Positions 1 to 6,040 of a stretch of 10,060 nucleotides of DNA are shown here, one piece after another. This stretch comes from Eubacteriaceae bacterium. GTDB lineage: Bacteria; Bacillota; Clostridia; Eubacteriales; UBA1433. A program made the position numbers and the translations under genes. Positions within the stretch are counted from its first letter, which is position 1. Every line of letters starts with the position of its first letter. The notes beneath the pieces are model-generated. The model was not told where the DNA came from and did no database searches. It saw nothing but the letters and a program-made list of their open reading frames with translations. Location of the stretch: positions 1 to 10,060 of the forward strand of contig JAAZOI010000291.1 in assembly GCA_012797825.1 (NCBI GenBank). The letters are read 5' to 3'.

Positions 1-702
1 ATACCCACAAGCGAATCGCACGCTTTAATTGCGGGCGTATCGGGAGCTGCTATAGCAATTCAAGGCGGCATGGCAGGAATAAACGGCGCGCAATGGATAA
101 AAGTTATTTACGGACTTGGTCTGTCTACTATTTTGGGATTTATCATGGGATATATTACTGTTAAATTAACTGAGCGCGCTTGTCTGAATTCAGACAGGTG
201 CAGGATGAACGGCTTTTTTCAGAAAGCTCAGATAGGCGGCGCCGCATTAATGGCTTTTATGCACGGAGCGCAGGACGGGCAGAAGTTTATGGGTGTATTT
301 ATGTTGGGTATATTTTTGGCTAAAGGCACAAACGCATCATCGTTTACCATACCTATATGGCTTATGGTTTTATGTTCTCTTATAATGGGTCTCGGCACGT
401 CGATAGGCGGGATGAGAATAATAAAATCAGTCGGAATGGATATGGTTAAACTTGAAAAATATCAAGGCTTTTCCGCTGACCTCGCCGCATCATTATGCCT
501 ATTATTTTCTTCGCTTACAGGCATTCCCGTGAGTACAACGCATACCAAAACAACTGCTATAATGGGAGTAGGAAGCGCAAAACGTTTATCAAACGTAAAC
601 TTGAGCATTGTAAAAGACATGCTTACGGCGTGGTTTCTGACTTTTCCCGGCTGCGGGCTAATAGGATTTTTAATGGCATTATTATTTATAAAAATATTTT
701 AA
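1..702 (+). CDS. PiT-family inorganic phosphate transporter, 3' part (5' end outside window)
   Basis: An integral membrane carrier of the PiT (PF01384) family, which takes up inorganic phosphate using a H+ or Na+ gradient. The reading frame is already open at base 1 and begins with IPTSESHALIAGVSGAA, a typical PiT segment, so the true start lies upstream; the ATG at base 70 is internal. 233 residues are visible out of roughly 330 expected for the short bacterial form. Family hallmarks seen are the second-repeat motif HGAQDGQKFMG (about bases 259-294), several hydrophobic helices, and the C-terminal IPVSTTHTKTTAIMG segment. The gene is followed after 24 bases by a DUF47 gene, the usual PiT partner, so the two are very probably one transcript. 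Family assignment is secure; exact ion coupling cannot be told. Confidence 0.93.
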   Translation: MPTSESHALIAGVSGAAIAIQGGMAGINGAQWIKVIYGLGLSTILGFIMGYITVKLTERACLNSDRCRMNGFFQKAQIGGAALMAFMHGAQDGQKFMGVFMLGIFLAKGTNASSFTIPIWLMVLCSLIMGLGTSIGGMRIIKSVGMDMVKLEKYQGFSADLAASLCLLFSSLTGIPVSTTHTKTTAIMGVGSAKRLSNVNLSIVKDMLTAWFLTFPGCGLIGFLMALLFIKIF

Positions 703-726
703 AATAATATGGAGAAACTAACGTAA

Positions 727-1350
727 ATGAAAAAAAACAAAGATTTTAATTATTTTGATGAATTTATAAATCTTACCGATTATTGCTGCCAATCGGCTGT
801 AATGCTGCATGATGTGCTGTCAAATTACAACCCGCTTGAAATAGAAGCAAAGATGCTTAAATTGCATGAAATAGAACATATGGCAGATCAGGGCATGCAT
901 AATGTTATGAATAAACTGATGAGAGAATTTATTACGCCTATAGAACGTGAAGATATTATTAGTCTTGTTCAAAATATTGATGATGTTACAGATGCTATAG
1001 AAGACGTTATAATGCGGATGTTTATGTTTAATATACAGAGAATAAGACCCGAGGCATTGGAATTTACGGAGCTTATAGTAAAATGTACTCAGGCGTTAAA
1101 GACCGCAACAGAAGATTTCAGCAATTTCAGAAAATCAAAGACTGTAAAAGATAATATAATTGAAGTAAACCACTTAGAAGATATCGGCGATAAGATGTAT
1201 ACCGTAGCTGTACGAAATTTATATATATCAAGCAATGATGCAATTGAGATACTCTCTTGGACTCAGATATTCAACAAACTAGAAAATTGTTTCGATGAAT
1301 GTGAAGACGTGGCGAACTTAATGGAAAGCATAATAATGAAAAATACTTAA
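727..1350 (+). CDS. DUF47 / PhoU-like Pit accessory protein
   Basis: A 207-residue soluble, all-helical protein of the DUF47 (PF01865, TIGR00153) family, which resembles PhoU and is commonly encoded beside PiT transporters, where it is thought to modulate phosphate transport. Two PhoU-type ExxxD metal-binding motifs are visible, E50-HMA-D54 and E151-DIG-D155. They are accompanied by acidic clusters (NIDDVTDAIEDV near residues 84-94 and ENCFDECED near 187-194) as expected for a two-bundle protein that binds metal clusters. Length is normal for the family. The ATG at 727 is preceded by GGAG at 711-714, 12 bases upstream, a slightly long spacing. The gene ends just before a hairpin terminator, so it closes the phosphate operon. 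The role in transport is inferred from family and context. Confidence 0.92.
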   Translation: MKKNKDFNYFDEFINLTDYCCQSAVMLHDVLSNYNPLEIEAKMLKLHEIEHMADQGMHNVMNKLMREFITPIEREDIISLVQNIDDVTDAIEDVIMRMFMFNIQRIRPEALEFTELIVKCTQALKTATEDFSNFRKSKTVKDNIIEVNHLEDIGDKMYTVAVRNLYISSNDAIEILSWTQIFNKLENCFDECEDVANLMESIIMKNT

Positions 1351-1353
1351 TAA

Positions 1354-1381
1354 AAAAATATCCCTATAAAGGGATATTTTT
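1354..1381. terminator. Bidirectional intrinsic terminator between DUF47 and the CAP gene
   Basis: An 11-bp perfect stem (AAAAATATCCC, 1354-1364, with its complement at 1371-1381) encloses a 6-base loop, TATAAA. A T-run forms the distal arm on the plus strand, and a longer one lies at 1358-1352 on the minus strand. It sits between the ends of two convergent genes and can serve both. Confidence 0.85.
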
Positions 1382-1397
1382 AAATGCGTTTTATTTT

Positions 1398-2285
1398 TTA
1401 TCTACCTATAAATTCTTGTGTAAAATACAAGCTTCCGCCTTTAGATACTATTCCGATACCTATATGAGTATAGTTCGAATTAAGTATATTCGCTCTGTGC
1501 CCTGATGAATTCATAAGAGCTGTATGAGCTTTTTCAACTGAACTGTTTAGCGCAATATTTTCACCTGCTGTCCTATAACTGATACCGAATTTCTTCATCA
1601 TATCAAACGGGCTGCCGTAAGTCGGAGACTGGTGAGAAAAGTAATTGTTATCTGCCATATCCTGCGACTTTACGCGTGCCATCTGAGATAATTTTGCATC
1701 AACTATAAGCGGTTTTAATCCTGCTTTTGCACGTTCACTATTAACAAGATTAACCATTTGCTGTTCCTGTGCAGATATATTTGTCTGCGCAGGTGTAGTC
1801 GGTGTTGTCGGCTGTGTTGGTGTAGTAGGTTGTGTTGGTGTTGTCGGTGTTGTAGGTTGTGTTGGTTTCGTCGGTGTAGTTGGTTGTGTTGGTGTTGTCG
1901 GCTGTGTCGGTACTGTCGGGTTTGTTATAACATTATTATTTTGTTTAATGCTGTTTAACAAATTTGTCCAATAATCGCTAAAAGATTTTGATGTTGTTGT
2001 TGTTTGTACATTAGCTTTCTGACTATTGGCGTAATTTGTACTTGTTTGTGTGCCTGTCAGCGGACAATTATTTGTGTTTGCCGCTGCATTGTTTACTACG
2101 CAATTTGCATCAGTTTGTGACGGACATACTCCGAACGTACATAAAGTATTACTGTTGCATGAAGTAGCATTTGTATTATTACAATTAGAGGCAATAGTTA
2201 ACGCATTTACCGGCGCCGCAAAAGCAACTGCTATAAGCATAATTACTAAAACGGCAATGATTTTGTTTCTCCAATTCTTTTTCAT
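1398..2285 (-). CDS. Secreted CAP-domain (SCP/YkwD-like) protein with Cys-rich N-terminal module and Pro/Thr repeat linker
   Basis: A 295-residue exported protein. Residues 1-28 form a Sec signal peptide (KKNWRNK, a hydrophobic core, then a likely cut after PVNA). Residues 35-74 hold six cysteines (35, 43, 49, 54, 62, 74) in an Asn/Thr-rich stretch. Residues 124-165 are a TQPTTP-type repeat linker. Residues 172-295 are a CAP domain (PF00188) of the YkwD type, with conserved H218 (FSH), GENIA at 241, SSGHRANIL at 260 and HIGIG at 274. The frame is open further upstream, but the ATG at 2285 is chosen because GGAGGAAG lies just before it and a good promoter lies between it and the longer in-frame start at 2393. 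Bacterial CAP proteins are linked to spores or envelopes, but the activity of this type is not settled. Localisation is well supported; function is not. Confidence 0.9.
   Translation of the reverse strand: MKKNWRNKIIAVLVIMLIAVAFAAPVNALTIASNCNNTNATSCNSNTLCTFGVCPSQTDANCVVNNAAANTNNCPLTGTQTSTNYANSQKANVQTTTTSKSFSDYWTNLLNSIKQNNNVITNPTVPTQPTTPTQPTTPTKPTQPTTPTTPTQPTTPTQPTTPTTPAQTNISAQEQQMVNLVNSERAKAGLKPLIVDAKLSQMARVKSQDMADNNYFSHQSPTYGSPFDMMKKFGISYRTAGENIALNSSVEKAHTALMNSSGHRANILNSNYTHIGIGIVSKGGSLYFTQEFIGR
1791..1916 (-). repeat. Degenerate tandem repeat encoding the (TQPTTP)n linker
   Basis: About 126 bases inside the CAP gene are made of degenerate 9- and 18-base units that encode TQPTTP, TTPTQP and TKPTQP variants. 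The plus strand reads as repeated ggttgtgttggt-like blocks. The repeat explains an open frame on the opposite strand here that codes for a Cys/Arg-rich non-protein. The linker probably spaces the CAP domain from the Cys-rich module, and its unit number is likely variable between strains. Confidence 0.85.
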
Positions 2286-2337
2286 TCTTTCTTCCTCCAT
2301 GTTCCAATTCTTTCGGATAATGTTCCGAACGTGTCCT

Positions 2338-2366
2338 ATCTTACTATAAAACGATTTTGGAATCAA
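2338..2366 (-). promoter_or_regulatory. Sigma-A-type promoter of the CAP gene
   Basis: Read on the minus strand, TTGATT (2366-2361) and TAAGAT (2343-2338) are separated by exactly 17 bases, placing the transcript start near 2331 and a leader of about 46 bases before the ATG at 2285. Copies of TTGGAAT at 2357-2363 and 2372-2378 (plus strand) surround the -35 box, and a complementary TTCCAATTC lies at 2302-2310. These may be an operator. The promoter is inferred from consensus match and position only. Confidence 0.55.
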
Positions 2367-2441
2367 GCGAATTGGAATATGCTGGATTGGCAATATATTG
2401 TATTAAAAATTTAACAAACTTGTAACAAAAAAGTAAATAAA

Positions 2442-2470
2442 TATAAAATGGAAAAATTTTCCATTTTATA
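2442..2470 (-). terminator. AT-rich inverted repeat, possible weak terminator of the Crp/Fnr gene
   Basis: TATAAAATGG (2442-2451) and CCATTTTATA (2461-2470) are a perfect 10-bp inverted repeat, and the intervening AAAAATTTT extends the pairing almost to the centre. On the minus strand it lies 20 bases after the regulator's stop codon and is followed by T-rich but interrupted sequence. The stem is AT-rich, so termination may be inefficient, and some read-through toward the CAP gene is possible. It could instead be a binding site. Confidence 0.45.
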
Positions 2471-2490
2471 AAAAGATAATTATTTATAAT

Positions 2491-3150
2491 TTAATTATTG
2501 AGTATGAAAAAATTCTTTGAAAAGTTAATCAATCCTTCTTTTTGCATTTTTGAAAGCTCTCTGGATAAAGCGCTTCTGTCTGCATTTAAATATTGTGCCA
2601 TGCTATCCCTGTCAAGCGGTATAATAAATTCCGAGCTTTTTTGCTCTTTTGATATTCTAATCAGATAAGTCAATATTTTATCTCGTAAAGACGATTTAAT
2701 AAGGCAATCATTACGATCGTGAAGAATCATTGCTTTTTGAGAAATGCCGTCAAAAAGATTGCGTGTTAATATTTCATGTCTTGCGCAGTTTTTTGCGCAC
2801 CTCTTAAAAACATTATCTACAGTGATATATAAAACTGAAGTGTTATCCAACGCCTGAACATAGACGGGACTCAGACGATCTTTACTTGCAGCAAGTAAAA
2901 TGCCGATATAACTGCCTTGTTTTAAAAGTGTAATTATTGTTGTTTTTCCAGTTATATCGCTTTTTATTGAGCGCGCTCTGCCTGAAAGTATTATTCCTAT
3001 TTTGTCAACTTGCTCGCCTTCAGATAATATTATTTCGTCTTTATTATATTCTTTAATATATGAATTAAGGCAATAAAACATTTCTTTTATATCATCTGGT
3101 TCTATGCTGTAAAACAATTCTGAGTTTTTTAAATTATTCAAATACTGCAT
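2491..3150 (-). CDS. Crp/Fnr-family transcriptional regulator
   Basis: A 219-residue two-domain DNA-binding regulator. Residues 15-130 form the cyclic-nucleotide-binding-like beta barrel (DEIILSEGEQVDKIGIILSGRAR, residues 39-61, split by a Gly turn). A dimerisation helix follows, and residues 145-215 are a winged helix whose recognition segment ADRSALSRELSKM (190-202) has the Crp/Fnr SR signature. The cAMP-contact motif of E. coli Crp (FGE...RSA) is replaced by YIGILLAASKDRLS, so cAMP is an unlikely ligand. Cysteines 27, 118, 122 and 149 are present, but there is no FNR-like N-terminal Cys cluster. The ATG at 3150 gives the usual N-terminus; a strong AAGGAG lies 30 bases away rather than directly upstream. 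It is divergent from the half-permease genes and probably controls them and itself. The sensed signal is unknown. Confidence 0.9.
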   Translation of the reverse strand: MQYLNNLKNSELFYSIEPDDIKEMFYCLNSYIKEYNKDEIILSEGEQVDKIGIILSGRARSIKSDITGKTTIITLLKQGSYIGILLAASKDRLSPVYVQALDNTSVLYITVDNVFKRCAKNCARHEILTRNLFDGISQKAMILHDRNDCLIKSSLRDKILTYLIRISKEQKSSEFIIPLDRDSMAQYLNADRSALSRELSKMQKEGLINFSKNFFILNN

Positions 3151-3161
3151 TTATTAATTTC

Positions 3162-3175
3162 GTTGCGAAGGCAAC
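3162..3175. promoter_or_regulatory. Candidate Crp/Fnr operator, GTTGC-N4-GCAAC palindrome
   Basis: GTTGC (3162-3166) and GCAAC (3171-3175) are perfect inverted arms around GAAG, a dyad of the overall size used by Crp/Fnr dimers (compare FNR TTGAT-N4-ATCAA). The centre at 3168.5 lies 41.5 bases upstream of the start predicted for the TATAAT at 3198-3203. It also falls about +9 to +22 in the regulator's own leader. That the adjacent regulator binds here is inference. Confidence 0.5.
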
Positions 3176-3190
3176 ATAACTCCTTGTAGA

Positions 3191-3219
3191 ATTATATTAT
3201 AATCAATATAAAAATACAA
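3191..3219 (-). promoter_or_regulatory. Promoter of the Crp/Fnr gene
   Basis: On the minus strand TTGTAT (3219-3214) and a perfect TATAAT (3196-3191) are 17 bases apart, predicting a start near 3184 and a leader of about 34 bases. The -10 box directly abuts the plus-strand -10 box at 3198-3203, so the divergent promoters overlap and should compete for polymerase. Confidence 0.55.
3198..3203 (+). promoter_or_regulatory. -10 box of the half-permease operon (activator-dependent type)
   Basis: A perfect TATAAT whose expected -35 position (3175-3180, CATAAC) is poor, the pattern seen at promoters that need an activator; the palindrome at 3162-3175 sits at -41.5 for it. An alternative constitutive reading is TTGTAG (3184-3189) with TATAAA (3207-3212), spacing 17. 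The sequence alone does not decide between them. Confidence 0.45.
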
Positions 3220-3244
3220 TCTTTTAGATAAGGCGGAAAATAAT

Positions 3245-3733
3245 ATGAACAGCATATTTTCATATTACCTTTACGGTATTGCGGCTATACTTCTTATTAT
3301 TTCGTATTTAAAAAATAAAAATAAAACGCTTCTTGGATTAAAGAAAGCATTAAAAATGTTTTTAAATGTGCTGCCGCAGTTTATAGCAATATTATTTTTG
3401 TTAGGGCTTTTACTCGCGGCAATACCTTCCAGTGTCATAAAAAACGTATTGGGTGAAAATTCAGGCATCAGCGGCATATTAGCATCAGCAGCACTTGGCT
3501 CGATAACTATAATCCCCGTAATAATAGCGTTTCCTATCGCTTCAGAGCTATTGCAAAGCGGGGCGGGTATTGTTCAGATAGCTGTTTTTATTTCGACTCT
3601 TACAACTGTGGGGTTTGCGACAATGCCGCTTGAAATAAAATATCTGGGTAAGAAAACAACGTATTTACGCAATTTGTTTGCGTTAATATTTTCTTTTATC
3701 ACTGCTTATGTAACCGGATGGGCGCTCAGATGA
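3245..3733 (+). CDS. Half-length permease A, ArsP/DUF318-like
   Basis: A 162-residue, very hydrophobic protein with about five membrane helices (roughly residues 5-22, 40-62, 78-100, 108-127, 141-160). The core LGENSGISGILASAALG, then the IPVIIAFPIASELLQSG region, then LEIKYLG, resembles one repeat of the predicted permease family PF03773 (DUF318/ArsP), whose members are about 300 residues and contain two such repeats. The protein has no cysteine; the CSC-type motif I recall at the equivalent place of organoarsenical exporters is absent. It is first in an operon with a second half-permease, with which it overlaps, and lies divergent from a Crp/Fnr regulator. The start is preceded by AAGGCGG. 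The two halves probably form a heterodimer; the substrate is unknown. Confidence 0.78.
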   Translation: MNSIFSYYLYGIAAILLIISYLKNKNKTLLGLKKALKMFLNVLPQFIAILFLLGLLLAAIPSSVIKNVLGENSGISGILASAALGSITIIPVIIAFPIASELLQSGAGIVQIAVFISTLTTVGFATMPLEIKYLGKKTTYLRNLFALIFSFITAYVTGWALR

Positions 3734-4260
3734 AAATTTTTAAAAAGAATATTTTTTTAATAATAGTTTTATGCTTAAACTTAGCGGCGTTAGTTTTATT
3801 TCCTCAAACAGGGATAAAATCTTTTGAATTTACTGTGAAAAATTTTATGAATTTTTTGTTTATGTTAACTCCTGTTTTCATATGCATAGGGCTAATGGAT
3901 GTATGGATTGATAGAAAGGCAATGATTAAATTGATGGGAGAAAATTCGAAGAGCAAGGGAGTATTAATTTCTTTTGCATTGGGTGTTGTAACAGCAGTGC
4001 CGCTATATGCTCTGCTTCCTATTGCGGGAATGTTACTAAAAAAAGGCAGCAAAATATCAAACGTTTTAATTTTTATATGCTCATCTGCAAGCATAAGAAT
4101 ACCTTTATTATTGTTTGAGGTTTCATATATGGGATGGAAATTTACGATGATAAGATTTATAGTAAATTTTTTTATTGTGTTTGCAATAGCGATAATTATT
4201 GATAAAACTCTAAATGAAAAAGATAAAAAAGAGATATATGATAACGCTTATAAATTATAA
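3730..4260 (+). CDS. Half-length permease B, ArsP/DUF318-like, paralogue of permease A
   Basis: A 176-residue membrane protein homologous to the gene before it. MGENSKSKGVLISFALG, VPLYALLPIAGMLLKKG and FEVSYMGWKFT line up with LGENSGISGILASAALG, IPVIIAFPIASELLQSG and LEIKYLGKKTT, without gaps. It has about five hydrophobic helices and a charged C-terminal tail (NEKDKKEIYDNAYKL). The ATG at 3730 overlaps the preceding stop as ATGA, the usual coupling arrangement, so it is preferred; an in-frame ATG at 3718 would add four residues (MGAQ). Three cysteines occur in hydrophobic segments (LCL, FICIG, FICSS), unlike its Cys-free partner. Tight coupling suggests equal synthesis and a two-subunit transporter. 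Family assignment is by motif pattern, and the transported solute cannot be inferred. Confidence 0.77.
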   Translation: MKIFKKNIFLIIVLCLNLAALVLFPQTGIKSFEFTVKNFMNFLFMLTPVFICIGLMDVWIDRKAMIKLMGENSKSKGVLISFALGVVTAVPLYALLPIAGMLLKKGSKISNVLIFICSSASIRIPLLLFEVSYMGWKFTMIRFIVNFFIVFAIAIIIDKTLNEKDKKEIYDNAYKL

Positions 4261-4286
4261 AAAAACCGTCTCCATGCGGAGACGGT
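4259..4286 (-). terminator. Intrinsic terminator of putP
   Basis: A 9-bp GC-containing stem, ACCGTCTCC (4265-4273) with GGAGACGGT (4278-4286), and a 4-base loop. On the minus strand it is followed by seven T (4265-4259), so it terminates putP well. On the plus strand the hairpin can form after the permease genes but lacks a U-run there. Confidence 0.88.
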
Positions 4287-4295
4287 AAATTTATG

Positions 4296-5861
4296 TTAGT
4301 CTGTCATTGCCTTTACTGCTTCGAATTCATCCTGTATTTCTTTTGAAGGTTCTTTTGTAGCGAGTGATACTATTAATATTAATATACAAGAGAATATGAA
4401 AGCCGGTAAAAGTTCGTATATTCCAAAAACTCCACCCAGAGGCTTGATTAAAAGTTTCCAGATAAACACCATGCCTGCGCCGCCCAGCATTCCGGCAACT
4501 GCGCCTGCATGAGTTGTGCGCTTCCAGAACAGGGAGAAAAGCATAATAGGACCAAAAGTTGCTCCGAATCCCGCCCACGCGAAGCTTACAACTTTAAATA
4601 TAATGCTGTTTTCATCAAGTGCAATTACTATGCCTATTAATGCAACTGCGAGCAAGGCAATACGGCTTATTGTCATAACTTTCTTATCATCAGGCTCTTT
4701 TTTAGAAAGGCTTTGGTATATGTTTCTTGCAAATGCGGATGACGCAATAAGAAGATATGAGTCTGATGAGCTCATTGTAGCGGCAAGAATACCTGCCATC
4801 ATTATTCCCGCCACAAACGGGTTCATAAGAGTTTGTGAAATGACAATAAATATATTCTCTGAAGCAGATGATGTTAAAAGAGCGTTTGGATACAATGCTC
4901 TTCCGAGTATACCTATAAATACTGCAGCAGCAAGTGAAATTACAACCCATGTCATTGCGATACGTCTGGATTTTGTAAGTTCACCGGTTGTTCTGATACC
5001 CATAAATCTGAGAAGAACCTGAGGCATACCGAAGTATCCAAGCCCCCATGCCATAGTTGAAATTATTGTAAGAAGCCCGTAAGAACCTGCATTTGTTGAA
5101 AATAAAGCAGTTCCGGATGCAGAAAGCTGCTGAACGCCCGAGGCGTCTGTTACCGGCTTTGCAATTCCGAAAAATTCAAAAAAGCCCGGTATGTTTTTTG
5201 CATTTTGCACTACAGAATCTATTCCGCCGGCGGCTATTGTACCGGTTACTAAAACCGCAATAAGAGCAATAATCATAACAACGCCCTGAACAAAATCGGT
5301 AGTGCTCTCCGCCAAAAATCCCCCAAGCAACGTGTATGAAAGTACAATTGCTGCGCCGATAAGCATCATCAGCCTGTAATCAAAGCCGAAAAGCTGGTTA
5401 AACAATTTGCCGCAAGTTACGAAACAGCTTGCGGTATAAACCGCAAAAAATACAAGAATAAATAAAGCCGATATTGTCATTATAATTTTTTTGTTTTCTT
5501 TAAAACGATTGCTGAAAAATTCCGGTATTGTAATTGCATTACCTGCTTTTATTGAATATCTTCGAAGTCTTTTCGATACAAGCAGCCAATTTAAATATGT
5601 ACCGATTGCAAGTCCTATTGCAGTCCAGGCAGCATCGGAAAGACCGCACCAATAAGCGACACCGGGAAGACCCATTAAAAGCCATCCGCTCATATCGGAT
5701 GCTTCCGCGCTCATTGCGGCAACCCAAGGACCGAGCCTCCTGCCCCCGATAAAAAAGTTTTCGGAGCCTTCATTAGCGACTTTTGCAAAATATACTCCGA
5801 TAACTATCATTGCAATTAAGTATAAAGCCATTGCAGACAGCGTAAGTAGTGAACTGTTCAT
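4296..5861 (-). CDS. putP: Sodium/proline symporter PutP
   Basis: A 521-residue sodium:solute symporter (SSF family) that imports L-proline with Na+ across the cytoplasmic membrane, close to the 502 residues of E. coli PutP. The diagnostic segment SAEASDMSGWLLMGLPG (51-67) contains Asp56, the counterpart of the essential Asp55 of E. coli PutP. The TM8 region GILAATMSSSDSYLLIASSAFARNIY carries the Ser/Thr-rich Na+-binding stretch. About 13 hydrophobic segments are seen, and the middle includes the SYTLLGGFLAESTTDFVQG motif typical of PutP rather than of PanF or sugar symporters. The ATG at 5861 is preceded by AAAGGGG with 7-base spacing. The gene is monocistronic, with its own extended -10 promoter and terminator; no proline dehydrogenase gene is nearby, so proline use for catabolism or osmoprotection cannot be decided here. 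Confidence 0.94.
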   Translation of the reverse strand: MNSSLLTLSAMALYLIAMIVIGVYFAKVANEGSENFFIGGRRLGPWVAAMSAEASDMSGWLLMGLPGVAYWCGLSDAAWTAIGLAIGTYLNWLLVSKRLRRYSIKAGNAITIPEFFSNRFKENKKIIMTISALFILVFFAVYTASCFVTCGKLFNQLFGFDYRLMMLIGAAIVLSYTLLGGFLAESTTDFVQGVVMIIALIAVLVTGTIAAGGIDSVVQNAKNIPGFFEFFGIAKPVTDASGVQQLSASGTALFSTNAGSYGLLTIISTMAWGLGYFGMPQVLLRFMGIRTTGELTKSRRIAMTWVVISLAAAVFIGILGRALYPNALLTSSASENIFIVISQTLMNPFVAGIMMAGILAATMSSSDSYLLIASSAFARNIYQSLSKKEPDDKKVMTISRIALLAVALIGIVIALDENSIIFKVVSFAWAGFGATFGPIMLFSLFWKRTTHAGAVAGMLGGAGMVFIWKLLIKPLGGVFGIYELLPAFIFSCILILIVSLATKEPSKEIQDEFEAVKAMTD

Positions 5862-5898
5862 TATAAAACCCCTTTATAAATCAAAATAAAACAAAAAA

Positions 5899-5907
5899 AT
5901 TATATCA
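5899..5907 (-). promoter_or_regulatory. Extended -10 promoter of putP
   Basis: The minus strand reads TGATATAAT, an extended -10 element (TGn plus a perfect TATAAT) with no convincing -35 box 17 bases upstream. The predicted start is near 5892, giving a leader of about 30 bases that contains the AAAGGGG ribosome site. I see no riboswitch-like structure in the leader. Confidence 0.5.
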
Positions 5908-6010
5908 TAAACAAAATTTAAAGAGAACATAATTCTGAAAAAATTCTTAGCACAAATTTTAATCTGTTTTTTCAAAAGAAGGTCAAGAAATAACCTGATA
6001 AATCATAAGA

Positions 6011-6016
6011 TATAAT
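6011..6016 (+). promoter_or_regulatory. -10 box of the 181-residue-protein gene
   Basis: A perfect TATAAT 24 bases before the start codon, with a transcript start near 6023 and the ribosome site CGAGG at 6029-6033. The leader is therefore very short. No good -35 hexamer is visible 16-18 bases upstream (the GGTCAAG at 5981-5987 is too far and off consensus), so either an activator or another sigma factor may be involved. Confidence 0.4.
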
Positions 6017-6040
6017 AAAAACAATTTACGAGGTTTAAAA

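Noticed and set aside
1758..1958. Short direct repeats and a Cys/Arg-rich plus-strand open frame that could suggest a CRISPR array or small peptide gene
   Set aside because: The repeats are contiguous 9/18-base units in phase with the TQPTTP linker on the minus strand, with no spacers, so neither an array nor a plus-strand gene is supported.
2286..2393. Longer N-terminus for the CAP protein starting at 2393
   Set aside because: The added 36 residues would precede a normal signal peptide, the predicted promoter lies inside them, and a GGAGG ribosome site directly fronts the ATG at 2285.
4516..5022. A 168-codon open frame on the plus strand inside putP
   Set aside because: It lies wholly antisense to the confident putP frame, has no family resemblance and no ribosome site, and is explained by putP codon composition.
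4296..5861. Reading putP as a pantothenate or sugar symporter
   Set aside because: The SDMSGWLLMGLPG and AATMSSSDSYLL segments are PutP-type, and the length and TM pattern match the proline symporter.
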